Shown in pieces: positions 1-7,923 of a DNA stretch of 56,917 nucleotides (the stretch's first letter is position 1; each line of letters opens with the position of its first letter). Below the pieces are notes generated by a model. That model was not told where the DNA came from and searched no databases. It saw nothing but the letters and a program-made list of their open reading frames with translations. Made by a program: the position numbers and the translations under genes. Origin of the DNA: UBA2210 sp036825195 (lineage in GTDB: Bacteria > Desulfobacterota > Syntrophia > Syntrophales > UBA2210); contig DAISYQ010000023.1 in the NCBI GenBank assembly GCA_036825195.1, forward strand, positions 1 through 56,917, in the 5' to 3' direction.

Positions 1-54
1 GGCAAGGTACGACCCATCCTGACCCGTAATACCCGTGATAAAGGCCCTCTTCAT
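1..54 (-). CDS. gmd: GDP-mannose 4,6-dehydratase, first 18 codons only
   Basis: The reverse strand reads MKRAFITGITGQDGSYLA from an ATG at 54 to the window edge, which is the typical N-terminus of Gmd. The GITGQDG segment is the glycine-rich NADP-binding loop of this short-chain dehydrogenase. A purine-rich GAGAGG lies upstream of the ATG as a ribosome-binding site. The enzyme converts GDP-mannose to GDP-4-keto-6-deoxymannose, the precursor of GDP-fucose and related sugars. It is the last visible gene of a minus-strand nucleotide-sugar group that includes the next two genes. The rest of the gene lies outside the window. Confidence 0.85.
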   Translation of the reverse strand, partial: MKRAFITGITGQDGSYLA

Positions 55-140
55 ATCATAGCCCTCTCAGGAGAAGCGAAATATCATAATAATCTTTTCT
101 ATATATCATTGATATCAGAAGCACAACTACAGTACCCTCG

Positions 141-1745
141 CTATCTTTTGTCTATCCCTGTATCCGTCTTCAGATATGATGCGCCGCAGAAGGGACATTC
201 GAGGTCATCGCTCAACCTCTCTCCACATTCACAGACCCATCCGATTCTCTTCGCCTGGTTGCCGACCACCAGGGCATGATCAAGAACGTTTTTCGTAACC
301 ACGGCACCGGCTCCGATAAAGGAGTATCGTCCGATGGTTGTACCACATACAATGGTAGCATTCGCACCGATAGTGGCTCCTCTTTTCACGAGAGTTGGTC
401 TCACTTGATCCATCTTCTGTATCTCCGCCCTGGGATTGTACACATTGGTGAACACCATTGACGGACCGCAGAATACCCCATCTTCAAGGGTTACCCCTTT
501 ATATATACCGACATTGTTCTGGATCTTGCATCTGGAGCCTATCACAACATCCGGTCCAATGACTACGTTTTGACCTATGTTGCAGTTCTCACCCACTTTC
601 ACACCGGAGAGGAGGTGAGAAAAATGCCATATCTTTGTCCCCTTCCCGATATCGCAATCTTCGTCAATCACCGTTGAAGGATGTGCGAAAAATTGGCCGG
701 ATGCCCCATTGGGTTGCGTACCGGGAGTTCCGGTAAGGGTGATCTTAATGCTGCCGTTGTCTATCGAGCGCTGAGCCGCGTTGAGGATCCTGAGGACACG
801 GAGACCCTCATTGCCATCGGTCACAGGTCTCTCTCCGCTTGCCGCACAATGAAGAAAGTGTTCACATTCGAGACGTAGGGGCTCGGCCGGTGGTATGTCG
901 AACCTCTCAGCCTCTGCTTTATCCGGAATGGGAATATTATTATGCCATTTGATCTCGTGGGGGTACAAGAGGAGCTTGTCGGGCCATGGAAGGGTATCAT
1001 CAAAAACGGCCATTTTTCGATCTCCTACTACCACCAGTTTCTGTTCCTTAACCGGTTGCAACCAGGATACGAATATATGCGCCTTGAGCCCCGACGGGAA
1101 TTCGAGATGAGTAGTGGTAACATCCGCTATCTGTTTATGCAAGTAGTTGCCGCCCGTAGCAAGGACACTTTCCGGTTCCTCTCCAGTGAGGGAAAGAATC
1201 ATGGAAATGTCATGAGGTGCGAAAGACCACAGGGCGCTTTCCCCTCGCCGTATCCTCCCCAGGTTGAGACGCTGGGAATAGATATAGTTTATCCGCCCGA
1301 GCTCGCCGTTTCGTGTGATTTCCATTAAACGGACAAAAACAGGGTGGTATTGGAGCAAATGGCCGACCATTAGTATAAGCCCTTTTTTACGCGCCAGATC
1401 GATTAGGTCGGCCGCTTGATGTTCGTCAAGAACCAGGGGTTTTTCGACATAGACATGTTTGCCGGCTATAAGGGCTTCCCGGGCCAGATTGTAGTGGGTC
1501 TCCGCCGGTGTTGCAATGGCGATGCAATCAATCGTATCACGCGACAAGACATCGTTGAAGGCCTGACAGGTTTCCACACCCGGATAGAGTTGGCCAAAGT
1601 GGGAAAGCAGGGTTTCGTTGCTCTCACAGATGAGCCTTAGGACACCTATGTCGTGATAATTCCTGACGAGATGCTTACCCCAGTAACCGGTGCCGACTAC
1701 GGCAACACTATGACTCTTCGATTTTGCTTGAGTTGTCTGATTCAT
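141..1745 (-). CDS. Gfo/Idh/MocA sugar dehydrogenase fused to a left-handed beta-helix acetyltransferase (WlbA-WlbB type)
   Basis: Two enzymes appear in one 534-residue chain. The N-terminal part has the Rossmann loop VVGTGYWGKHLVRN and the VEKPL motif of Gfo/Idh/MocA oxidoreductases and runs to about residue 335. The C-terminal part is a hexapeptide-repeat acyltransferase (IGKGTKIWHF, IGANATIVCGTTIG, IGAGAVVTKNV) like WlbB/WbpD. The chain ends in a CxC...CPFCG cysteine cluster that resembles a zinc ribbon. In the known pathway WlbA oxidises UDP-GlcNAcA at C3 and WlbB N-acetylates the 3-amino sugar, so the fusion would catalyse the first and last of three steps; a WlbC aminotransferase is not in view. 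ATG 1745, preceded by AAGGGG, is preferred to an upstream GTG at 1787. The role is in surface polysaccharide synthesis in the cytoplasm. Confidence 0.85.
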   Translation of the reverse strand: MNQTTQAKSKSHSVAVVGTGYWGKHLVRNYHDIGVLRLICESNETLLSHFGQLYPGVETCQAFNDVLSRDTIDCIAIATPAETHYNLAREALIAGKHVYVEKPLVLDEHQAADLIDLARKKGLILMVGHLLQYHPVFVRLMEITRNGELGRINYIYSQRLNLGRIRRGESALWSFAPHDISMILSLTGEEPESVLATGGNYLHKQIADVTTTHLEFPSGLKAHIFVSWLQPVKEQKLVVVGDRKMAVFDDTLPWPDKLLLYPHEIKWHNNIPIPDKAEAERFDIPPAEPLRLECEHFLHCAASGERPVTDGNEGLRVLRILNAAQRSIDNGSIKITLTGTPGTQPNGASGQFFAHPSTVIDEDCDIGKGTKIWHFSHLLSGVKVGENCNIGQNVVIGPDVVIGSRCKIQNNVGIYKGVTLEDGVFCGPSMVFTNVYNPRAEIQKMDQVRPTLVKRGATIGANATIVCGTTIGRYSFIGAGAVVTKNVLDHALVVGNQAKRIGWVCECGERLSDDLECPFCGASYLKTDTGIDKR

Positions 1746-1824
1746 TTGGTGTGCCCCTTCACCACAACATTTTTCCTCTCTGTTCACGATGCCATGTTAC
1801 GGAGGCTTTTCGTGAAAACATTCC

Positions 1825-2832
1825 TCAATGGACCATATTAGTCCATTGCGTGTACCACATGATAAATCTTTTTATCCCCTCTTCTATCGATGTCGAGGGC
1901 ATGAAGCCCACATCTTGTGACAGGTCCCCCACATCGGCAAAGGTCGCGGGGGCATCCCCGGGCTGCATGGGGAGAAGAGTTTTTTTCGCCTTTCTGCAGA
2001 GAGCATCTTCCAGTGTTTCGATGAACCGCATAAGCTCGACCGGGTTGTTGTTCCCTATGTTGTATATCTTATAGGGTGCAAAACTCGTTCCCGGATCGGG
2101 GCTGTCGCCGCTCCAGCCTGGATTCGACGCAGGGATACGGTTCATTACCCTGACAACACCCTCGATTATATCGTCAATATAGGTAAAATCTCTCTTCATT
2201 GCACCCCTGTTGAACACATTGATCGGCTCCCCCCGGAGAATGGCATCCGTAAAGAGGAAAAGGGCCATGTCGGGTCTTCCCCAAGGACCATACACGGTAA
2301 AGAATCGAAGTCCGGTACAGGGAATGTTATAGAGGACTGCATAGGCATGCGCCATGAGCTCATTCGCTTTCTTCGTAGCGGCATAGAGACTGACCGGGTG
2401 ATCGACATTATGGTGCACCGAAAAAGGCATCCGTGTATTCGCTCCATAGACGGAACTTGAGGAGGCAAATACAAGATGAGGGACCCGCCCGTGACGGCAT
2501 CCTTCAAGGATATTCACAAAGCCGACGAGATTGCTGTCCACATATGCGTGCGGATTTTCAAGGCTGTAGCGCACACCCGCCTGGGCAGCAAGATGGACGA
2601 CTCTGTCGAATCCGTGATCGGCGAAGAGGTTTCCCATGCCCTCTCTGTCCGACAGATCCAAGCGAACGAAGGAAAAGGCATCGAATGGTTTCAACAGGGC
2701 GAGACGTGCTTCTTTGAGCCGTACATCATAGTAGCTGTTCAGATTGTCAAGACCTATGACATCATACCCGTCATTGAGAAGACGTCTGCATAGATGAAAG
2801 CCAATAAAACCGGCTGCACCCGTGACTAAAAT
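1825..2832 (-). CDS. NAD-dependent nucleotide-sugar epimerase, UDP-glucuronate 4-epimerase-like, unusual start
   Basis: This is an extended short-chain dehydrogenase. The N-terminus reads ILVTGAAGFIGFHLCRRLL (NAD-binding loop), followed by LDNLNSYYD, which is typical of UDP-glucuronate and UDP-glucose epimerases. The catalytic YAATK motif and the VYGPWGRPDMA segment favour UDP-glucuronate 4-epimerase. The coding frame is open well past the first ATG-like start at 2694: the nucleotide-binding loop lies upstream of it. Between the in-frame TGA upstream and the ILVTG motif there is no ATG, GTG, TTG or CTG codon. The ATT at 2830-2832, 9 bases after AAGG, is the best-placed initiator but is unproven; the end coordinate given assumes it. 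A lost start codon or an assembly error is the alternative. It is probably part of the polysaccharide gene group. Confidence 0.8.
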   Translation of the reverse strand: MLVTGAAGFIGFHLCRRLLNDGYDVIGLDNLNSYYDVRLKEARLALLKPFDAFSFVRLDLSDREGMGNLFADHGFDRVVHLAAQAGVRYSLENPHAYVDSNLVGFVNILEGCRHGRVPHLVFASSSSVYGANTRMPFSVHHNVDHPVSLYAATKKANELMAHAYAVLYNIPCTGLRFFTVYGPWGRPDMALFLFTDAILRGEPINVFNRGAMKRDFTYIDDIIEGVVRVMNRIPASNPGWSGDSPDPGTSFAPYKIYNIGNNNPVELMRFIETLEDALCRKAKKTLLPMQPGDAPATFADVGDLSQDVGFMPSTSIEEGIKRFIMWYTQWTNMVH

Positions 2833-3166
2833 GCGCCCTGCCCTTGAATTATTGTTCGTTGAGTTATTTATTGGAAAGCTCCCTGCAATTCAGCTCCACC
2901 CCTTTGATTACATCGGGATTGAAGACAATGATATAAATATCGTGTTTAAAGATTGCGACTTTATCATAATACTCGCATCACCTCACGAACCAAAATATAG
3001 CCAAAATAAGAAACAATCATACACGAAGATACGGCTCTCTATTGCAACATGAGTGAGATGCATATTACGCATTAAATGTGTCACAGGGTAAAGTCAAGTG
3101 AAAAGTATAACAAGACATATCATTCCCTGATAAGTATGAGAATCATTTCATACCATCTTGTTTATG
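2833..3166. other. 334-base gap between the epimerase gene and hemL
   Basis: No gene is supported here. On the minus strand a TTGACT (3092-3097) and TAATGC (3069-3074) pair, 17 bases apart, could be a weak promoter for the epimerase, giving a leader of over 200 bases. A minus-strand frame of 37 codons ending just before the epimerase looks codon-like but has no start codon. Confidence 0.4.
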
Positions 3167-4426
3167 CTACGAAAATGCCATCAATGTTGCAGCAATGTCC
3201 TGATCGGTATGCTCGAGGGAAACGAAAGAGGTCTCGAACTGGGAAGGAGCGATCATTATTCCTCCAGCAAGCATCTTTCCGAAATGGCGTGAAAAAATCT
3301 TTAAGTCGCTCTTAGCAGCCGAGGCAAAATCGGTGACGGCATCCGAGGTAAAGAAGAGCGTAAACATGGATCCCATCCGGTTTATGCGGTGTGGAATTTC
3401 CTGTCTTGCAAGTATTGTATCGATCCCGTCGCACAGGCGCGCGGTCTTTTCTTCGAGTGTGTCGTACACGCCCGGCTTTTGCAGACAATTGAGAGTAGCG
3501 ATGCCCGACGCCATGGCCAATGGATTGCCCGAAAGCGTCCCGGCCTGATAGACCGGTCCCACCGGTGCCAGATACTCCATTATTTCTCTTCTGCCGCCGA
3601 ATGCACCAACCGGCAGACCGCCCCCGACTATTTTGCCGAGGCAGGTAAGATCTGGATCGATGCCGATAATATTCTGAAAACCGCCATATGTTAATCTGAA
3701 GCCGGTGATTACTTCGTCAAATATCAGAAGAATACCTCTCTCGGAGGTAATCGTTCGTAACCCTTCCAGGAATCCGGAAGCAGGGGGAACAAGGCCCATA
3801 TTTCCGGCAACCGGTTCAACGATCACACACGCAATATCATCGCCATAATTGGCTACTGCAGATTTTACCGCTTCTATATCATTATAGGGAAGAGTGATGG
3901 TTAATTTGGCTAGTTCTTCAGGCACGCCGGGGCTGCCGGGGATGCCCAGCGTCGCAACGCCCGATCCCGCCTTTACCAACAGAGAGTCAGCATGGCCGTG
4001 GTAGCACCCTTCGAACTTTATGATCCGGCTTCTCCCTGTGTACCCACGTGCAAGCCTGATCGCACTCATCGTAGCCTCGGTTCCGGAACTGACCATCCGC
4101 ACCATATCGATCGACGGGATTGCATCGACGATCAGCTTCGCCATTTCGATTTCCATCTCCGTTAGTGCACCATAGCTCGTACCCTTGCCGGCGGCCTTTT
4201 GTACGGCATCCACCACCATCGGATAGGCGTGCCCCAGGATCATCGGTCCCCACGAACCGATGTAGTCGATATATTCCCTCCCGTCAACATCGTATATCTT
4301 CGAACCTGAAGCTCTGTCGATAAACAGGGGGTCATACCCAACCGATCTGAAGGCGCGCACAGGACTGTTCACGCCACCCGGCATGTATCGTTGCGCCTCC
4401 TGAAAGAGCGACCATGACATATTCAT
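3167..4426 (-). CDS. hemL: Glutamate-1-semialdehyde 2,1-aminomutase
   Basis: HemL converts glutamate-1-semialdehyde to 5-aminolevulinate, the second step of the C5 tetrapyrrole route, using PLP. The 419-residue length matches the family. It begins with AQRYMPGGVNSPVRAF, a HemL signature. It contains SSGTEATMSAIRLARG, the FDEVITGFR motif whose Asp binds the pyridine nitrogen, and CLGKIVGGGLPVGAFGG with the PLP lysine. Its ATG directly follows the TAA stop of the ahb-like gene, so the two are very likely translated from one message. That pairing suggests that the operon serves tetrapyrrole or haem supply. Confidence 0.95.
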   Translation of the reverse strand: MNMSWSLFQEAQRYMPGGVNSPVRAFRSVGYDPLFIDRASGSKIYDVDGREYIDYIGSWGPMILGHAYPMVVDAVQKAAGKGTSYGALTEMEIEMAKLIVDAIPSIDMVRMVSSGTEATMSAIRLARGYTGRSRIIKFEGCYHGHADSLLVKAGSGVATLGIPGSPGVPEELAKLTITLPYNDIEAVKSAVANYGDDIACVIVEPVAGNMGLVPPASGFLEGLRTITSERGILLIFDEVITGFRLTYGGFQNIIGIDPDLTCLGKIVGGGLPVGAFGGRREIMEYLAPVGPVYQAGTLSGNPLAMASGIATLNCLQKPGVYDTLEEKTARLCDGIDTILARQEIPHRINRMGSMFTLFFTSDAVTDFASAAKSDLKIFSRHFGKMLAGGIMIAPSQFETSFVSLEHTDQDIAATLMAFS

Positions 4427-4924
4427 TTAAAAATACTCCATGCTGTTCTTTTTGAATTCTTCAAGACTTCGGAATATCTTGTATTCCCCGATACCGATAA
4501 CCGATGAAATATTACCTATCAATTCCTCCATGCCGTTTCTCCCGACAGGCTCCTCCTCATCTCCTTCGGCGGCCAGGTGCACCATCGTAAAGAGGTTATA
4601 TACACCCTCAAGGGGGGGGGTTCTCTCGTAACAGTGGGTTATTGCCTTGTACGAGGCAAGGAGAGATCCGACCTCTTCGCACCTCTCTTCCGGAACGGCC
4701 CAGACAACCATGGCATTTTCGGGAAAGCCGGCTTCGCGATGTCTCAGTACGGCACCAAATCTGCGTATGATTCCTTCTTCCTGCAACCGTTTCAAGACAT
4801 CAATAACATCGTTTCCCTGCATTCCGATCCTATTGCCGATGCTATCATACGGCTTTATATCAAGAGGAATATCCCCTTGAACTTCCTGTATAATTTTTTT
4901 ATCCATATCTGTTAATATCGTCAT
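4427..4924 (-). CDS. Siroheme decarboxylase subunit (AhbA/AhbB, Lrp/AsnC-like fold)
   Basis: The protein has an N-terminal Lrp/AsnC-type winged helix (MDKKIIQEVQGDIPL, then VLKRLQEEGIIRRFGAVL) followed by a ligand-binding-like domain with CYERTPPLEGVYNLFTMVH. That arrangement is typical of AhbA/AhbB/NirDL proteins, which decarboxylate siroheme to 12,18-didecarboxysiroheme in the alternative haem and haem d1 pathways. These normally work as an AhbA-AhbB pair; only one partner is in this window and I cannot say which. ATG 4924 with AGGAAAG upstream is chosen over the in-frame starts at 4948 and 4969. It is 165 residues long and abuts hemL. A run of nine C residues lies inside the conserved TPPLEG stretch. 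A DNA-binding Lrp regulator is less likely given the hemL linkage. Confidence 0.85.
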   Translation of the reverse strand: MTILTDMDKKIIQEVQGDIPLDIKPYDSIGNRIGMQGNDVIDVLKRLQEEGIIRRFGAVLRHREAGFPENAMVVWAVPEERCEEVGSLLASYKAITHCYERTPPLEGVYNLFTMVHLAAEGDEEEPVGRNGMEELIGNISSVIGIGEYKIFRSLEEFKKNSMEYF

Positions 4925-4996
4925 AGTCGCTTCTTTCCTATCGATCATCTTTCGGGGTCTCCATATCATATACGGATATTTTTTTACAAATATTTC

Positions 4997-5025
4997 TTGA
5001 CAACTGATTTTTTCACGGTTAGATA
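4997..5025 (+). promoter_or_regulatory. Possible sigma-70 promoter of atpE
   Basis: A perfect TTGACA at 4997-5002 is followed after 17 bases by TAGATA (5020-5025), a poor -10 match. It would give a leader of about 100 bases before atpE. It also lies in the divergent region shared with the ahb-hemL operon. Confidence 0.45.
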
Positions 5026-5134
5026 AACTGAGCCTTTTTTTGTGTTAGTCCTATTCCGGCGAATAAGGAGAGTCTGGGGCAGGACCCTATCATGGGAAAT
5101 CGGCCAATACATCATCCAAAGGAGGTATCGCATT

Positions 5135-5506
5135 ATGAGAAAATCTTTAAAAGGCATCACCATTTTCATGATCGGCATGGGGTTTCTGTTCGTTACCGCC
5201 GCTGTTGCAGTCGCAGCCGAGGCTTCGCCTGACACCCTCGCCAACAACAAGGCACTCGTTGTCGCATGCAGCGTTATCGCCGCGGCCATAGCGATGGGTT
5301 TCGGTGCGATAGGCGCCGGCAGCGGTATGGGTCAGGCAACAGGTGGCGCTGCAAACGCCGTCGGTAGAAATCCCGACGGGCAGGGAAAAATCATGCTTAC
5401 CATGCTGGTCGGTATGGCCATGACCGAGTCCATCGCCATTTACGCGCTGGTCGTGTCTCTGGTAATTCTCTACGCCAACCCGTTGATCAAGTACGTGGCC
5501 GGATAA
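5135..5506 (+). CDS. atpE: ATP synthase F0 subunit c, standing alone
   Basis: This 123-residue proteolipid has a cleavable-looking N-terminal hydrophobic segment (residues 8-28, ending VAVAAEA). It then forms the two-helix hairpin of F0 subunit c, with the GRNPDGQGK loop at about 77-85 and the ion-binding glutamate at E98 in MTESIAIYAL. Q67, S99 and Y103 sit at positions that help bind Na+ in Na+-type c rings, but the Thr after the Ser is Ile here, so ion specificity is not decided. ATG 5135 is fixed by a perfect AAAGGAGGT 8 bases upstream. No atpB, atpF or other ATPase gene flanks it, and a terminator follows, so it is transcribed alone. It is a membrane rotor subunit. Confidence 0.93.
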   Translation: MRKSLKGITIFMIGMGFLFVTAAVAVAAEASPDTLANNKALVVACSVIAAAIAMGFGAIGAGSGMGQATGGAANAVGRNPDGQGKIMLTMLVGMAMTESIAIYALVVSLVILYANPLIKYVAG

Positions 5507-5535
5507 AACGCACCTGAAAGGCTTTATCAGAAAAT

Positions 5536-5571
5536 GGGAGGAACGAATAAAACGTGTTCCTCCCCTTTTTT
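5536..5571 (+). terminator. Rho-independent terminator of atpE
   Basis: GGGAGGAAC (5536-5544) pairs perfectly with GTTCCTCCC (5556-5564) and is followed by a C and a T run. It lies 30 bases after the atpE stop. Confidence 0.9.
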
Positions 5572-5785
5572 ATCGTTATCCGTATCTAGTGATACTACGC
5601 CATCGGAGAGTTCTCCCCGATAATTACACCGTTACCCCTCTTCACTATCCGTAAGGTTGAAATTAAAAGCACTTGATCCCAGCAGGTTATGGCATTAGAA
5701 ACACATTCTCATGGGTCTGAAAGATAACTCCATATTTTCTCCGGCATGTATCATCGACGCTACAGTGCACAGGTGCCCGCAGGCG

Positions 5786-6196
5786 TTATTCGTCTATATT
5801 TGAAATCTTCGATCGAAGGGTTTTCTTCTCAGACTGGATATGTTTCAATCTGAGCACCTTTTCCTGCGCCTTCTTAGATCGTTTCCTCTTCTGCCGCCGT
5901 ATCTTCTCAATCTTCTGGCGCTGGAGACTTGCCTTTCCCTTCTGTATCCGTTCTATTCTGTCAAGAAGGATCCTTCTCGCAAAGAACCGGTTCATCTCCC
6001 GTGACCGGTCCTGCTGGCACTTTACCGCAAGCCCGGTAGGAATGTGTGTGAGAACTACACAGGATGATGTCTTGTTTACCTTCTGCCCTCCGGGACCGGA
6101 CGCCCTGACAAAGGTCTCACGAAGATCTTCCTCCCTGATCCCAAGATCCCCCATACGTTCGGCAAGCGCCGCTTCTTTCTTCTCAGATACACCCAT
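5786..6196 (-). CDS. Release-factor-like peptidyl-tRNA hydrolase (ArfB/YaeJ-like ribosome rescue)
   Basis: The short 136-residue protein keeps only the catalytic domain of class I release factors. The GGQ motif lies in SGPGGQKVNKTSSCV, preceded by the REEDLRETFVRASG segment. There is no codon-recognition domain. The C-terminal third is very basic (KIRRQKRKRSKKAQEK and on), as in ArfB, whose tail enters the empty mRNA channel of stalled ribosomes. It probably releases nascent chains from non-stop complexes. ATG 6196 is preferred; a GTG at 6223 is also possible. It stands alone, with no operon partner. Confidence 0.85.
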   Translation of the reverse strand: MGVSEKKEAALAERMGDLGIREEDLRETFVRASGPGGQKVNKTSSCVVLTHIPTGLAVKCQQDRSREMNRFFARRILLDRIERIQKGKASLQRQKIEKIRRQKRKRSKKAQEKVLRLKHIQSEKKTLRSKISNIDE

Positions 6197-6410
6197 GGCA
6201 TGATAATACTCCACCGATACCACGAGTTGTCAAGCTGTTTTAATTCATGCCTCACAACGAAAAATGATATGTCGCCTCGACAACATTCTAGGATGAGCAC
6301 ATGTCAGGAATCTGCCATGAAACTTCCCGTCGCATGTTTTTCACCACGTGCGTGCCGCACGAACACTGAAAGCAAATTCCACAATCACATAGACAGGCCA
6401 TGCAAATCCC

Positions 6411-6439
6411 TTGACGGTTTTTAGCTACCCGGCTATAGT
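6411..6439 (+). promoter_or_regulatory. Sigma-70 promoter giving a near-leaderless message
   Basis: TTGACG (6411-6416) and TATAGT (6434-6439) are exactly 17 bases apart. Transcription would start near 6446, only about 3 bases before the ATG at 6449, and no Shine-Dalgarno sequence is visible in front of that ATG. Confidence 0.65.
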
Positions 6440-6448
6440 TACAGCACT

Positions 6449-7453
6449 ATGTTCAGCGCCTGCCTTATAAACAACCCCTCATCAGATCCCGGGGTCTATG
6501 TAAAATTCAAGTACAGGAGTGAAGCGGCACTCTTCGACCTTGGAGACATATATCGACTCCAGCCGAGACAAATTCTCAAGGTCAACCACATCTTCATCTC
6601 TCACACGCATATGGACCATTTCATCGGCTTCGACCACCTCCTGAGAATCTGCCTCGGAAGGGATATGCATATTTCCCTCTTCGGCCCTCCCGGATTCATA
6701 AGAAACGTGGAGGGAAAACTGGCCGCTTACACATGGAATCTCGTCGAAAACTATACAAACGACTTTATACTAAGGGTTGCAGAAGTTTGGGATACGCAGG
6801 TGAAGACAACACAGTACAGCTGCCACGGCGCATTCGCCTCTGAGTCGGGAGACATCGCCGAATTTAACGGTACATTGATCGATACTAGCACCTTCACGGT
6901 GACCGCCACCTTCCTCGACCATAAAATCCCGGTACTTGCCTATGCACTGAAAGAACACAGGCACGTCAATATACTGAAAAACGTCATGGACGAAATGGGG
7001 CTGCCGCGGGGAGACTGGCTGGCCGATCTGAAAGATGCCGTCCGCAGGGGTGACACGGATGAGACACCAATACGTGTGCGATGGAGAGGAGGGCAGGAGA
7101 AAACCGTGCGACTGGGCGAGCTGAAAAGAATCACCCGAATAACGGAAGGTCAGAAGATTTCGTACGTAACAGACGCCGTTTATAACAGAGATAATGCGGA
7201 AAAGATCGTCATGCTGGCGAAGGATTCCGACCTTCTCTTTATCGAGGCCTCGTTTCTGGATAGGGATCGCAAAACGGCGGCAGAGAAATATCACCTCACG
7301 GCGAAACAGGCGGGATACCTTGCCGGAATGGCAGGGGCCAAACTGATCCGTATTTTTCACCTTTCACCCAAGTATAAAGGGTGCGAGGAACTCCTGGAAG
7401 ATGAGGCCCAGGAAGCCTTCAGATCTTTTCTATCTGGAAACCCTCCAGCTTGA
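6449..7453 (+). CDS. Metallo-beta-lactamase-fold hydrolase, RNase Z-like
   Basis: This is a 334-residue MBL-fold protein with the zinc motif HTHMDH at residues 52-57 (FISHTHMDHFIGFDHLLR), a later acidic metal ligand region (ISYVTDAVY) and a C-terminal IFHLSPKY histidine motif. The GFDHLLR context and the fold order resemble ribonuclease Z, which trims tRNA 3' ends. The protein lacks a clear long exosite arm, so a related phosphodiesterase is possible. It is transcribed alone from the promoter just upstream. Its last 35 bases overlap, tail to tail, the end of the NusG-like gene on the other strand. Confidence 0.8.
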   Translation: MFSACLINNPSSDPGVYVKFKYRSEAALFDLGDIYRLQPRQILKVNHIFISHTHMDHFIGFDHLLRICLGRDMHISLFGPPGFIRNVEGKLAAYTWNLVENYTNDFILRVAEVWDTQVKTTQYSCHGAFASESGDIAEFNGTLIDTSTFTVTATFLDHKIPVLAYALKEHRHVNILKNVMDEMGLPRGDWLADLKDAVRRGDTDETPIRVRWRGGQEKTVRLGELKRITRITEGQKISYVTDAVYNRDNAEKIVMLAKDSDLLFIEASFLDRDRKTAAEKYHLTAKQAGYLAGMAGAKLIRIFHLSPKYKGCEELLEDEAQEAFRSFLSGNPPA

Positions 7454-7922
7454 TGGCTACGGAGCGCTGGAGGATATCTATGGACACGACAAATACGTGT
7501 CTTCGGTAATCGACTCGCATCACGATCCCTTCTATCCCCTTGAAAGGACCATCTGTAATCCTCGCCCACTCCCCTTCCCCGGGATAGAGGTAGGGCTGTA
7601 TTTCAACATCGGAAGCGACCAGGCGTTTGATAGCGTCTATCTGTGAGTCGGGAACCTGCAATGGCTCGTGACTGTCCGGTTTGTCCAACATCTTCACCAC
7701 GCCTGGTGTGGTAAGAACGTTGAGTTTTTTCTCGGTCGTGTATTCCGGAAACATGACAAACAGATATCCTGAAAACATGGGAATATGTATCTTCTTTTTC
7801 CGGTCTTTTCTCCGGCTCCACACCTCTATCTTTGGGAGAAAAGTCTCGACAGACCTCTGAATAAGACCGACATAGACCTTATTCTCGAAACGACTCTTTG
7901 TATAAACCGCATACCAGGGCAT
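7419..7922 (-). CDS. NusG-family antitermination factor, UpxY/RfaH/LoaP-like
   Basis: The 167-residue protein begins MPWYAVYTKSRFENKV, the NGN-domain signature of specialised NusG paralogues. It has PMFSGYLFVMF in the middle of that domain. A C-terminal KOW domain follows (VRITDGPFKGIEGIVM-like region, about residues 118-165). Such factors ride on RNA polymerase and promote read-through of long operons, often for surface polysaccharides. The ATG lies one base after the ribD stop, so it is co-transcribed with ribD, which is unusual for this family. Polysaccharide genes are nearby but not downstream in the same operon, so the target operon is unknown. Confidence 0.88.
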   Translation of the reverse strand: MPWYAVYTKSRFENKVYVGLIQRSVETFLPKIEVWSRRKDRKKKIHIPMFSGYLFVMFPEYTTEKKLNVLTTPGVVKMLDKPDSHEPLQVPDSQIDAIKRLVASDVEIQPYLYPGEGEWARITDGPFKGIEGIVMRVDYRRHVFVVSIDILQRSVAIKLEGFQIEKI

Positions 7923-7923
7923 A

